From contig NZ_WIPK01000001.1 of assembly GCF_012922555.1 (NCBI RefSeq), positions 62,001-126,000 of the forward strand: a stretch of DNA of 64,000 nucleotides, given 5' to 3'. Position 1 is the first letter of the stretch, and each line of letters begins with the position of its first letter. The stretch is from Paraclostridium dentum (GTDB taxonomy: Bacteria > Bacillota > Clostridia > Peptostreptococcales > Peptostreptococcaceae). Positions 1 through 8,046 of this stretch are shown here, one piece after another. The notes under the pieces were generated by a model. It was not told the DNA's origin and made no database searches. It saw only the letters and a program-made list of their open reading frames with translations. The position numbers and the translations under genes were made by a program.

Positions 1-73
1 TGTTAATGAAAATAAGAGAAAACTAAAAGTGATGTATATTTAGTTCAATATATTTTACTTGGAGGTGCTTATT

Positions 74-262
74 TTGAAAGAGAATTCATTTTTAAATAGT
101 GTAAGAGGCATATTCAAAGAAATGCTATATATGGAAAGTGAAAACACTAATACAGATAGAGAAAAAGTAACCGAAATAGATAAGTATGGAAATAAAACTA
201 CTTACTATAGAGCAGGAGCAGGACCTGATCAGCCAAATACAATAAATCAAAAATTTGAATAA
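74..262 (+). CDS. small hypothetical protein
   Basis: Unrecognised protein of 62 residues. I place the start at TTG 74 because GGAGGTG at 61-67 sits six bases before it; an in-frame TTG further upstream overlaps that site. The chain is hydrophilic with no membrane segment or signal peptide, and the C-terminal half is Tyr/Gly/Asn rich (KYGNKTTYYRAGAGPDQPN), so it is probably a small cytosolic or partly disordered protein. It is followed directly by its own strong terminator and so forms a one-gene unit. No function is proposed. Confidence 0.6.
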   Translation: MKENSFLNSVRGIFKEMLYMESENTNTDREKVTEIDKYGNKTTYYRAGAGPDQPNTINQKFE

Positions 263-269
263 AGATAAA

Positions 270-319
270 AATAAAGAAAGAATACACTTATGTTATAGGT
301 GTATTCTTTCTTTATTTTT
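270..319 (+). terminator. Rho-independent terminator
   Basis: An 18-bp perfect stem (270-287 pairing with 299-316) followed by T-rich sequence, eight bases after the small gene. The A-rich left flank means it could work in both directions. Confidence 0.85.
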
Positions 320-391
320 ACCTTTGACATATCACATATAAACGAATAAAAGAGTAAAATAAATAGACAACAATTATTAGGGGGGATTAAA

Positions 392-1387
392 TTGACTATA
401 GATCTAAAGGGAAGATCATTTTTGACCTTATTAGATTATACAGAAGAAGAAATAAGATACCTATTAGACCTAGGAAAGCTTTATAAAATAGCTAAAAAAT
501 TAGATAGACCTCATAAAAAATTAGATACTAAAAATATTGCGCTTATATTTGAAAAAGATTCAATTAAGACAAGATGTGCATTTGACGTTGCTGCTATGGA
601 CTTGGGAATAGGAGTAACATATATAGGTGCTAATGAACTACAAATTGATAAAAAAGAATCTACGAAAGATTTTGCTAGAACATTTGGAAAAATATATGAT
701 GGTATAGCTTATTGTGGAGGAACTCAGAATAATTTAAATCAATTGAATGAGTTTGCTAAAATTTCTATATGGAATGCAATGACAAATGAGTATCATCCTA
801 CTCAGGTTTTAGCAGACTTATTAACTATAGAAGAAAAGTTAGGACATTTAAAAGGTGCAAAGATTACATTTGTTGGAGATGCAAAAAATAATGTAGTAAA
901 CTCTTTAATGATAGCATGTGCAAAAATGGGAATTAATTTTACTATATGTGCTCCAAGTGACCTATATCCTGACAAATCATTGGTTAATGAATGTAAAAAC
1001 ATAAGCAAAAAAAATAAATCTAACATAAATTTAACTGAAAATATTCACGAAGGAACTAAAGATGCAGATGTAATTTACACTTCCCCATGGAAATCTATAC
1101 TGGAATCAAATGATATTTCAAAAGATAAGATAGAAAAGCTAACAAATTACAAAGTTAGTATGGAACTTATGAATAATTGTAATAAAAATGTTATATTTAT
1201 GCACTGTCTACCTGCTTTTCATAATTTAGAAACTAAATTCAGAAGAGATTTTTATGAAGACTTTGGAATAAAAGAAATGGAAGTCACAGATGATGTTTTT
1301 GAATCTAATTACTCTGTTGTATTTGATCAAAGTGAAAATAGAATGCACACAATAAAAGCTATAATCGTTGCAACTTTAGGATTTTAA
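392..1387 (+). CDS. ornithine carbamoyltransferase-like protein, divergent active site
   Basis: Aspartate/ornithine carbamoyltransferase family, 331 residues, the usual length. TTG start 392 follows a GGGGG site by about six bases. Family landmarks are present: FEKDSIKTRCAFDVA near residue 52 (the carbamoyl-phosphate loop, normally STRTR), NEYHPTQVLADLLT near 135, and MHCLPAFHN near 271. Two landmarks differ from ornithine carbamoyltransferases: the first Arg of STRTR is Lys (SIKTR), and the ornithine-binding SMG motif is not recognisable, its place being taken by YTSPWKSILES. Classic enzymes carry carbamoyl from carbamoyl phosphate to ornithine, or run backwards in arginine fermentation. The substrate here may be different. 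It stands alone with no arginine genes beside it, so I leave the symbol empty. Confidence 0.8.
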   Translation: MTIDLKGRSFLTLLDYTEEEIRYLLDLGKLYKIAKKLDRPHKKLDTKNIALIFEKDSIKTRCAFDVAAMDLGIGVTYIGANELQIDKKESTKDFARTFGKIYDGIAYCGGTQNNLNQLNEFAKISIWNAMTNEYHPTQVLADLLTIEEKLGHLKGAKITFVGDAKNNVVNSLMIACAKMGINFTICAPSDLYPDKSLVNECKNISKKNKSNINLTENIHEGTKDADVIYTSPWKSILESNDISKDKIEKLTNYKVSMELMNNCNKNVIFMHCLPAFHNLETKFRRDFYEDFGIKEMEVTDDVFESNYSVVFDQSENRMHTIKAIIVATLGF

Positions 1388-1413
1388 CGTAAATGATATT
1401 AATTGAATTAATG

Positions 1414-1458
1414 TATATAAAAATAAGGGTATAGGAGCATATTCTTATTTTTATATAT
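1414..1458 (+). terminator. probable terminator after the carbamoyltransferase-like gene
   Basis: A 14-bp stem, 1414-1427 pairing with 1444-1457 (TATATAAAAATAAG and its complement), 26 bases after the stop. The T tract is part of the stem, so this is a moderate call. Confidence 0.55.
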
Positions 1459-1466
1459 AAGTATAA

Positions 1467-1574
1467 TTAACAAAAAATTAACGAAAAAGTTTGTTTTTTA
1501 ACTAAAGTTTAATCTCAATTTAATAATTAACAGCAACTTAACAAAAAAGAGTGTTTCTTAACATAGCCTTAACT
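1467..1574 (+). promoter_or_regulatory. tandem PHO-box-like repeats upstream of the Na/Pi cotransporter
   Basis: Six TTAACA-like half-sites form three pairs, each with an 11-bp period: 1467/1478, 1527/1538 and 1558/1569. Looser copies are at 1498 and 1508. TTAACA repeats spaced 11 bp are the known binding sequence for PhoP of Gram-positive bacteria. The last pair is just upstream of a TAAAAT at 1595-1600 that could be the -10. The next gene is a phosphate transporter, which supports the assignment. Confidence 0.65.
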
Positions 1575-1655
1575 TAAATTGACAAAATATTTGTTAAAAT
1601 CAAATTAATGAAAAAATACAGAAAACACGTTTGATTTTTAAGGAGGAAATTATTA

Positions 1656-3281
1656 GTGGAAATAGCAGTAAATTTGATGGGAGGACTGGGACTATTCTTA
1701 TATGGAATGAATCTTATGGCAGATGGTCTTCAGAAATCAGCAGGAGAAAAATTAAAAAGAATAATTGGACTTTTAACTAGTAATGTATTAATGGGAGTTT
1801 TAGTAGGGGCTCTAGTAACAGCAATTATACAAAGTAGTAGTGCAACTACAGTTATGGTAGTTGGATTTGTTAACGCAGGAATCATGACATTACCTCAAGC
1901 TATAGGTGTTATAATGGGGGCTAATATAGGAACGACTATAACAGCTCAACTTGTATCTCTTGATTTAGTAGGAATGGCACCTTTAGCATTAGGTATAGGT
2001 ATAGTAATGTATTTATTTTCAAAGAATCAAAAAACAAAAACAATAGCTGAAATTTTAATAGGCTTTGGGATATTATTTACTGGAATGGATTTTATGAAAA
2101 ATGCAGTAAAACCATTATCAGAATTCAAAGGATTTACTGATGCACTAGTTGCTTTTGGAAATAGACCTATTCTTGGAATCTTATTAGGATTTGGAATAAC
2201 GGCAATAGTACAAAGTTCGAGTGCTTCTATGGGGATGTTGTTAGCACTTGCATCTCAAGGATTAATACCGTTAACTGCAGCACTGCCTATACTATATGGA
2301 GAAAATATAGGGACATGTGTTACATCTTTAATATCTAGTATAGGAGCTAGTATAAATGCTAGAAGAGCAGCTTTAATGCACTTAGTGTTTAATATAATAG
2401 GAACCATTGTATTTATGTTAATTTTAACAAAACCTATAACTATGATAGTTCAAAATTTAAACCCAGATGATGTAAGTAGACAGATTGCGAATGCTCATAC
2501 ATTATTTAATATAACAAATGTTATATTATTACTTCCTTTCTCTAAATACATAGTAAAGCTTACTATGAAGCTTATGCCAGAAAGAGAAGAAGAAATAAAA
2601 AGCAAAAAGACTGTTCATTACATAGATGATAGAATGATGGAAACTCCATCTATAGCTTTATCAAACACTATAAAAGAAACTTTAAGAATGGGTGAAAAAG
2701 CTAAAGAAAGTTTAGACAATGCAATGACAGGATTTTTAAATAAATCAAAAGAAAAAGTAGATAAATCTTTTAAAAATGAAAAGCTAATAAATATTTTACA
2801 AAAAAGCATACTAAATTATTTATTGAAACTATCTAAAACTTCATTAAATGATAATTCTAGAGAAAGTGTAGATCTATTATTTAATACTGTAAATGATATA
2901 GAAAGAGTTGGAGATCATGCAGAAAATATAGCAGAGCTTGCAACTACAGTTATAGATAATGATTTGAGTTTATCTAAAGATGGATCTGTTGAACTTAAAG
3001 AATTATACCAAAAGGTTGTAGACACGTACAGTTTAGCTCTTGAAAGTTTAGAGAAGTCAGATGTGGATTTGGCGTGTAGAGTAATAAAGATGGAAGAACA
3101 AGTTGATATGATGGAAAAAAGCTGTAGAGCAAATCATATGAGAAGACTAAACGCAAGTTCTTGTAGTGTGGACTCTGGAGTTATATTCTTAGATTTAATT
3201 AGTAATCTAGAAAGAGTATCAGATCATTCTGCTAATATAGCTCAACAGGTTATAAAATCGAGTAATAAGAAATTTGCATAA
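1656..3281 (+). CDS. Na/Pi cotransporter family protein with C-terminal PhoU-like domain
   Basis: Sodium-coupled phosphate transporter of the NptA/PNaS type, 541 residues. GTG start 1656 has AGGAGG nine bases before it. The N-terminal part (about 1-310) is membrane protein with the two inverted family repeats, each marked by a QSSS motif (Q59-S62 and Q186-S189), plus GANIGTT near 88. The rest (about 340-541) is a helical PhoU-like domain with ERVGDHAENIAE and ERVSDHSANIAQ signatures that normally bind metal or regulate transport. It is monocistronic, with PHO-box-like repeats upstream, so it is probably induced by phosphate limitation. A role in phosphate export cannot be excluded for this family. 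Confidence 0.88.
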   Translation: MEIAVNLMGGLGLFLYGMNLMADGLQKSAGEKLKRIIGLLTSNVLMGVLVGALVTAIIQSSSATTVMVVGFVNAGIMTLPQAIGVIMGANIGTTITAQLVSLDLVGMAPLALGIGIVMYLFSKNQKTKTIAEILIGFGILFTGMDFMKNAVKPLSEFKGFTDALVAFGNRPILGILLGFGITAIVQSSSASMGMLLALASQGLIPLTAALPILYGENIGTCVTSLISSIGASINARRAALMHLVFNIIGTIVFMLILTKPITMIVQNLNPDDVSRQIANAHTLFNITNVILLLPFSKYIVKLTMKLMPEREEEIKSKKTVHYIDDRMMETPSIALSNTIKETLRMGEKAKESLDNAMTGFLNKSKEKVDKSFKNEKLINILQKSILNYLLKLSKTSLNDNSRESVDLLFNTVNDIERVGDHAENIAELATTVIDNDLSLSKDGSVELKELYQKVVDTYSLALESLEKSDVDLACRVIKMEEQVDMMEKSCRANHMRRLNASSCSVDSGVIFLDLISNLERVSDHSANIAQQVIKSSNKKFA

Positions 3282-3296
3282 TATAAGACTTTAAAT

Positions 3297-3345
3297 AAAA
3301 AGCTTTATCGATATAATATAATATTATGATTGATAAAGCTTTTTG
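3297..3345 (+). terminator. Rho-independent terminator after the Na/Pi cotransporter gene
   Basis: Stem AAAAGCTTTATC (about 3297-3309) pairs with GATAAAGCTTTTT (3332-3344), ending in a T-run. Confidence 0.85.
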
Positions 3346-3621
3346 TATTTAATTAAACTATAAATGTAATTAAATTTTAAAAATTATAAAAATTGGCAGA
3401 AAGTATTGTACTAGTGAATAAAAAATTGTAATATATACATATAATATAGTGTATGCTAAAAGATAAAGAGTGTAGACTAAATAAGATATCAATATATACA
3501 AGTACATATATGTTATAAGAAATAGTATTTCAATTTTAAGTTGTATATATAATTATTGATATTAAATAAGATGATAATTAAGTTTAAATAATATTAATGA
3601 TAGTTAAAGGAGAATGAAATT
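3346..3621. other. AT-rich spacer upstream of deoD
   Basis: Very AT-rich with no open frame. It must hold the deoD promoter, but no -35/-10 pair is convincing; candidate TATAAT-like hexamers near 3440 and 3580 are not distinctive at this base composition. No purine-riboswitch signature was seen. GGAG at 3609-3612 is the deoD ribosome binding site. Confidence 0.4.
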
Positions 3622-4338
3622 ATGGCAATGGGAGCACCAACACCACACAATAGCGGTAAATTAGGAGATATAGCAGAAACAGTATTATTACCAGGGGATC
3701 CTTTAAGAGCTAAATTTATAGCAGAAACTTTCTTAGAAGACGTTGTCCAATACAACACTGTAAGAGGTATGGATGGTTACACTGGATACTATAATGGCAA
3801 AAAAATATCAGTACAAGGTACAGGTATGGGATGTCCATCAATAGGAATATATACATATGAATTAATCCATTTTTATGGAGTTAAAAATCTTATAAGAATA
3901 GGTTCTGCAGGAGCTTTACATGAAGATTTAAAAATGCATGATATAGTAATAGGTATGGGTTCTTGTACAGATTCTAATTATGCATCTCAATACAACTTAC
4001 CAGGAACATTTGCGCCAGTAGCAAGCTATGAATTACTTAGCAAAGCTGTAGAAGTTGCAAAAAGCCAAGGAGTTGAGCCTAAAGTTGGAAACATACTATG
4101 CAGTGATGTATTCTATGGAGATGAAGGATTAGATTCTTTAGCAAAATGGACTAAAATGGGAGTGTTAGCTGTAGAAATGGAATCAGCTGCACTTTATATG
4201 AACGCTGCAAGAGCTGGAGTTAATGCTCTTTGTATATTAACAATTTCTGATTGTCCTTTTAAAGGAGAAGCAACTACTGCTATGGAAAGACAAACTGCAT
4301 TTACAAGAATGATGAATATAGCTTTAGAATTAGCTTAA
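3622..4338 (+). CDS. deoD: purine-nucleoside phosphorylase, DeoD type
   Basis: Hexameric purine nucleoside phosphorylase: nucleoside plus phosphate gives the free base and (deoxy)ribose 1-phosphate, for cytosolic purine salvage. It has 238 residues, the standard length. Typical DeoD stretches are TPHN near the N-terminus, [15 protein letters not shown] near 22, IRIGSAGAL near 92, [10 protein letters not shown] near 178 (nucleoside and ribose site) and LTISDCPF near 206 with the catalytic Asp. ATG 3622 follows AAAGGAG. It stands alone between two terminators; there is no deoC or pentomutase next to it. Confidence 0.95.
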   Translation: MAMGAPTPHNSGKLGDIAETVLLPGDPLRAKFIAETFLEDVVQYNTVRGMDGYTGYYNGKKISVQGTGMGCPSIGIYTYELIHFYGVKNLIRIGSAGALHEDLKMHDIVIGMGSCTDSNYASQYNLPGTFAPVASYELLSKAVEVAKSQGVEPKVGNILCSDVFYGDEGLDSLAKWTKMGVLAVEMESAALYMNAARAGVNALCILTISDCPFKGEATTAMERQTAFTRMMNIALELA

Positions 4339-4390
4339 CATAAAAACTCGCTTTTATAGTATAACTATGAAAGTGAGTTTTTTTATGTTA
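4337..4390 (+). terminator. Rho-independent terminator after deoD
   Basis: Long hairpin from AACATAAAAACTCGCTTT (starting in the deoD stop codon) to AAAGTGAGTTTTTTTATGTT, containing a run of seven T. Confidence 0.85.
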
Positions 4391-4462
4391 AAAAATAAGA
4401 TGTCTAAATTTTGCAATTTATAGAAAAATGAATCGGATTATGATAACATTATAATGATAAAT

Positions 4463-4625
4463 ATAAATACTAGGTTTTTATTAATTAATAGGGAATGATG
4501 TGAAAATCATCAACAGCCCCCGCTACTGTAATTACGGACGAGTCTTTTTTTAGCCACTGAAGAATTTCTTTGGGAAGGTAAAGATTAGGATGATGTATAA
4601 GTCAGGAGACCTGCCTAGATAAAAC
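4463..4625 (+). promoter_or_regulatory. adenosylcobalamin riboswitch
   Basis: Cobalamin riboswitch recognised from its conserved parts: GGGAATGATGTGAAAATCATC (two blocks around 4491-4511), the core ACAGCCCCCGCTACTGTAA (4513-4531), the AAGATTAGGATGATG arm, and the B12 box AAGTCAGGAGACCTGCC (4599-4615). The gene start is only 33 bases beyond the B12 box and no terminator hairpin lies between, so control is probably translational by hiding the GGAGGGAG ribosome binding site near 4634-4641. This is a known RNA family; the mode of control is inferred. Confidence 0.93.
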
Positions 4626-4648
4626 AAACTTTCGGAGGGAGAGACAAA

Positions 4649-5671
4649 ATGAAAATATCAAAAAAAATCAAATTAAGTTTGCTTAGCTTAGTTATAGGGC
4701 TAAGCTTTGTAGGGTGCAGTAAAACCGAAACTAAAACTGAAGACACTATTACAAAGAAGGTAGAAAAAACAAATGAAACAAAGGATAATTATTATCCGGT
4801 AACTATTACTACGCACAATAGCAACAAAGAAGAAATAAAGGTTACTATAAAAGAAAAACCTAAAAAGGCTCTTGCAGTTTATCAAGACTCTATAGAAACT
4901 ATGCTAGCACTAGGGTTAGAAGATAATATAGTTGCAGCGGCTGGGTTAGACCATAAGGTTAAAGATGAATATCAAGAAGCTTTTAAAAAGGTTAAGTATT
5001 TAGATGAGTTTACACCGTCTAAAGAAAATACTATGATGTTACAACCAGATCTTATAGTAGGATGGGATTCTTTGTTTACCGATAAAACTTTAGGAACAGT
5101 AGATTTTTGGCAAAATAAAGGCACAAATACATACATGGCATTAAATAGTGGAGCAGTAGAGCATAAAACTATTAAAAATGAATGTGAAGATATATTAAAT
5201 ATAGGGAAAATATTTAACGTTGAAGATAAAGCTAAAAATATAGTTAATAATATAAATAAGAAAGTAGATGAAGTTGTAGAGTCTGAAAAAGGCAAAAAGC
5301 AACAAACTACTTTAATAGTTGAATTTTACGATGATAAAATTAGTGGATATGGAAAAAGCACTCTAGGAGGAGATATGGTAACTAAACTAGGTGCGAAATT
5401 ATTAAATGAAGATGGCAATCCACTAAGTAAAGAAGATTTAGTAAAATTAAATCCAGACAGTATATTTGTAGTATATATGAATAGAGATGATGATAGTAAA
5501 AAGGCTGAAGAAACTAAAAATTTAGTTATGAAAGACAAAGCATTACAAAGTTTAAATGCAGTTAAAAATAATAGAGTTTATCCAATAGAACTAGGACAAA
5601 TGTATTGTAGTGGAGTAAGAACTATAGATGGAATAGAAACTTTTGCAAATGGACTTTATCCAAGTAAATAG
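4649..5671 (+). CDS. btuF: corrinoid ABC transporter substrate-binding lipoprotein (BtuF-like)
   Basis: Membrane-anchored receptor that captures cobalamin or another corrinoid for the BtuC-type permease that follows. It has 340 residues. The N-terminal signal ends in the lipobox FVGC with Cys23 as the lipid-anchored residue. The mature part is a two-lobed helical-backbone metal receptor fold (PF01497): KALAVYQDSIETMLALGL near 73, LQPDLIVGWDS near 131 and LNPDSIFVVY near 270. The corrinoid assignment rests on the riboswitch that controls the operon, since the same fold also binds siderophores and heme. It is first in a three-gene operon. Confidence 0.88.
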   Translation: MKISKKIKLSLLSLVIGLSFVGCSKTETKTEDTITKKVEKTNETKDNYYPVTITTHNSNKEEIKVTIKEKPKKALAVYQDSIETMLALGLEDNIVAAAGLDHKVKDEYQEAFKKVKYLDEFTPSKENTMMLQPDLIVGWDSLFTDKTLGTVDFWQNKGTNTYMALNSGAVEHKTIKNECEDILNIGKIFNVEDKAKNIVNNINKKVDEVVESEKGKKQQTTLIVEFYDDKISGYGKSTLGGDMVTKLGAKLLNEDGNPLSKEDLVKLNPDSIFVVYMNRDDDSKKAEETKNLVMKDKALQSLNAVKNNRVYPIELGQMYCSGVRTIDGIETFANGLYPSK

Positions 5672-5689
5672 AAAGAGGGACATGGACAT

Positions 5690-6793
5690 ATGCAATCAAT
5701 GAAAAGCTTAAGAAAATATGGAAATAATGAAGAAAAGGGCTTTGTGAAAACAAAGCCTATATATATATTAGTTATTATGGGACTTATTGTTGCTTTAATT
5801 TTATCTATTTTATTTGCTGTAACAATAGGTTCAAGTGACATCAGCATAAAGCAAGTATATCAAATAATAGGGTATAAACTATTTAGTATAGGAAATGAAA
5901 ATACTTTATCTAATGGAGCTATCCATGATGTAGTATGGTTTATTAGGCTACCTAGAATAATTTTAGCTTTATGTGTGGGAATAGGACTGTCTGTATGTGG
6001 AGTTGTAATGCAAGCTATAGTAAAAAACCCTCTAGCAGATCCGTATATCCTTGGTGTATCATCTGGAGCATCCTTAGGGGCTACAATAGCTATAATGTTA
6101 GGATTTACAACTTTATTAGGACAAAACTCGATAGGGATATTTGCATTCTTTGGTGCATTTTTAGTTTCGATGTTAGTTTTAATGATTTCAAACACAGGGT
6201 CAAGATCTAACTCTACAAAACTATTATTAGCGGGAATGGCTTTGAGTTCTGTGTGTAGTGGATTTTCAAGTTTTATAGTTTATATAAAGAATGATGCAGA
6301 AGGAATGAAAAATATAACATTTTGGCTTATGGGAAGTTTAGCTGGAGCTAAATGGGAGGAAATAGTATTTATACTTCCATTGATTTTAATAGGGACTATA
6401 TTCTTTTTAAGTCAGTATAGAATATTAAATTTAATGTTATTGGGAGATGATGTAGCCATAACATTAGGCACTGATTTACATAGGTATAGACAAGTATATC
6501 TAATTGTAACATCTCTCCTAGTAGGATTAGTAGTTTATTCATCTGGTATGATTGGATTTGTCGGACTTATAATACCTCACATTGTTAGAGGTTTATTTGG
6601 GACTGACCATAAAAAAATAATTCCAATATCTGCACTTTTGGGAGCTATATTTTTAATATGGTCAGATGTATTATCTCGAATAATAATAAAAAATGCAGAA
6701 CTTCCGATTGGAATACTTATATCTATGATAGGAGCTCCTTGCTTTGTTTATCTAATGATAAGAAGAAGTTATGGGTTTGGAGGTACTAATTAA
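5690..6793 (+). CDS. btuC: corrinoid ABC transporter permease (FecCD/BtuC family)
   Basis: Integral membrane subunit of the vitamin B12-type importer, 367 residues with about ten predicted membrane helices. Family landmarks include RLPRIILALCVGIGLSVCG near 85, NPLADPYILGVSSGASLGA near 112, GFVGLIIPHIVRGLFGTDH near 286 and the C-terminal ELPIGILISMIGAPCFVYL. A longer hydrophilic N-terminus (about 25 residues) precedes the first helix. ATG 5690 has GAGGGA nine bases before it. The stop codon overlaps the next start as TAATG, so expression is coupled to the ATPase. Confidence 0.92.
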   Translation: MQSMKSLRKYGNNEEKGFVKTKPIYILVIMGLIVALILSILFAVTIGSSDISIKQVYQIIGYKLFSIGNENTLSNGAIHDVVWFIRLPRIILALCVGIGLSVCGVVMQAIVKNPLADPYILGVSSGASLGATIAIMLGFTTLLGQNSIGIFAFFGAFLVSMLVLMISNTGSRSNSTKLLLAGMALSSVCSGFSSFIVYIKNDAEGMKNITFWLMGSLAGAKWEEIVFILPLILIGTIFFLSQYRILNLMLLGDDVAITLGTDLHRYRQVYLIVTSLLVGLVVYSSGMIGFVGLIIPHIVRGLFGTDHKKIIPISALLGAIFLIWSDVLSRIIIKNAELPIGILISMIGAPCFVYLMIRRSYGFGGTN

Positions 6794-7554
6794 TGAGAAT
6801 AGAAACTAAAAAATTAGAGCTTTCTATAAATGAAAATAAAATATTAAAAGGCATAGATATTGATATTAAAAATAAAGAATTTGTAGGGATTATAGGGCCT
6901 AATGGAAGTGGAAAATCGACTCTTTTAAAGTGTATATATAGAAACTTAACCCCAAGTAATGGTGTAATATACCTAGATGATATTAATATTAAAAGTATAT
7001 CAACTAAAGATAGTGCTAAAAAAATTGGAGTTGTAGCTCAACATAATCATAATAACTTTGATTTCTCGGTATTAGATATGGTACTTATGGGAAGAAGTCC
7101 TTATAAAAAGGTTATGGATAGAGATACTAAGGAAGATTATGAAATTGTATATAATGCCATAGATAAAGTAAATATAAGGCATTTAATTAATAGAAACTTT
7201 AATACTTTATCGGGAGGGGAGCAACAAAGAGTTATATTAGCGAGGGCTTTAGCTCAGGATACAAAGTGTTTAATACTTGATGAACCAACCAACCATTTAG
7301 ATATTAAATATCAGCTACAATTAATGGGTATTGTTAAAGAGTTAGGTATAGAAGTTATAGCAGCTATTCATGATTTAAATATTGCAGCTATGTATTGTGA
7401 TAAAATATATGTGTTAAAAGATGGAGACATTAGGGCTTATGGAACTCCAAAGCAGGTTTTAACTACAGAACTTATAAAGGAAGTTTATGGAGTTAATGCT
7501 AAAATTTTAAAAGATGAAACTGATGGTAATATAAATATAATTTTTAAAAAATAA
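6793..7554 (+). CDS. btuD: corrinoid ABC transporter ATP-binding protein (BtuD-like)
   Basis: Cytosolic ATPase that powers the importer, 253 residues. Walker A is GPNGSGKST near residue 36, the signature is LSGGEQQRVILARALAQD near 137, Walker B is CLILDEPTNHLD near 157, and the switch His is in AAIHDLN near 192. It belongs to the FepC/BtuD subfamily. Its start overlaps the permease stop by one base, and the operon ends after it in a strong terminator. Confidence 0.92.
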   Translation: MRIETKKLELSINENKILKGIDIDIKNKEFVGIIGPNGSGKSTLLKCIYRNLTPSNGVIYLDDINIKSISTKDSAKKIGVVAQHNHNNFDFSVLDMVLMGRSPYKKVMDRDTKEDYEIVYNAIDKVNIRHLINRNFNTLSGGEQQRVILARALAQDTKCLILDEPTNHLDIKYQLQLMGIVKELGIEVIAAIHDLNIAAMYCDKIYVLKDGDIRAYGTPKQVLTTELIKEVYGVNAKILKDETDGNINIIFKK

Positions 7555-7576
7555 TTAAATTAAAAAATAAATATAG

Positions 7577-7618
7577 AAAGCTAAAAAATAATTTGAAAAT
7601 ATTTTTTAGCTTTTTTTT
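7577..7618 (+). terminator. Rho-independent terminator after btuFCD
   Basis: 14-bp stem AAAGCTAAAAAATA (7577-7590) pairing with TATTTTTTAGCTTT (7600-7613), followed by a run of T. Confidence 0.88.
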
Positions 7619-7768
7619 ATGTAATAAATTAATTATTTCTAAATAAAAATCAATTTGGTTAAAAAAAGTGAAAATTTATTATTTTAAAAAAGTTTAGCAG
7701 TAATATACATTGATGATTAGTAATATTAAATAAAAGCATTGGTAAAACGATAAAATTGAGTTAGTTAT

Positions 7769-7839
7769 ACTAAACATAATAAAAATTAATATAAACAAAA
7801 GTTTACCTTAACTAAACATAATAAAAATTAATATAAACA
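7769..7839. repeat. 29-bp perfect direct repeat, period 42 bp
   Basis: Two identical 29-base copies at 7769-7797 and 7811-7839, both beginning ACTAAACATAATAAAAA and ending ATATAAACA, with a 13-base spacer. Their start-to-start distance of 42 bp is four helical turns. They end 83 bp before the -35 of the speA promoter, a position suited to a regulator site, but the AT-rich sequence makes slippage duplication possible. Confidence 0.75.
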
Positions 7840-7922
7840 TAAAAATGAAAAAATATGTATATACATTGAAATAACTAGAAATAGAAAAATTAATATTGAA
7901 AATAAAAAAATAAAAAAAGTGC

Positions 7923-7950
7923 TTGCAAAATAGCTGAAACTTTATATAAT
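7923..7950 (+). promoter_or_regulatory. sigma-A-type promoter for the speA operon
   Basis: TTGCAA (7923-7928), a 16-base spacer and TATAAT (7945-7950). It is the best match in the spacer and is correctly placed for speA. Confidence 0.65.
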
Positions 7951-8046
7951 AAATATTGTGAGTTTAATAAAACTAAATTTTATGAATAGAAATAATAACC
8001 TTTAAAAAGTTAAATCAATCTTTAAAATAAAGAAGGGAGGAACGAT

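Larger units (their letters stand above)
7619..8046. other. AT-rich leader region of the polyamine operon
   Basis: No open frame. It contains a 29-bp perfect direct repeat (7769-7797, 7811-7839), a good promoter at 7923-7950 and the speA ribosome binding site GGGAGG at 8035-8040. The roughly 80-base untranslated leader after the promoter shows no riboswitch pattern that I recognise. Confidence 0.5.

Noticed and set aside
3405-3430. Sigma-54 promoter near TTGGCAGAAAGTATTGT
   Set aside because: The GG to GC distance is off by one and the next gene, deoD, is not a typical target.
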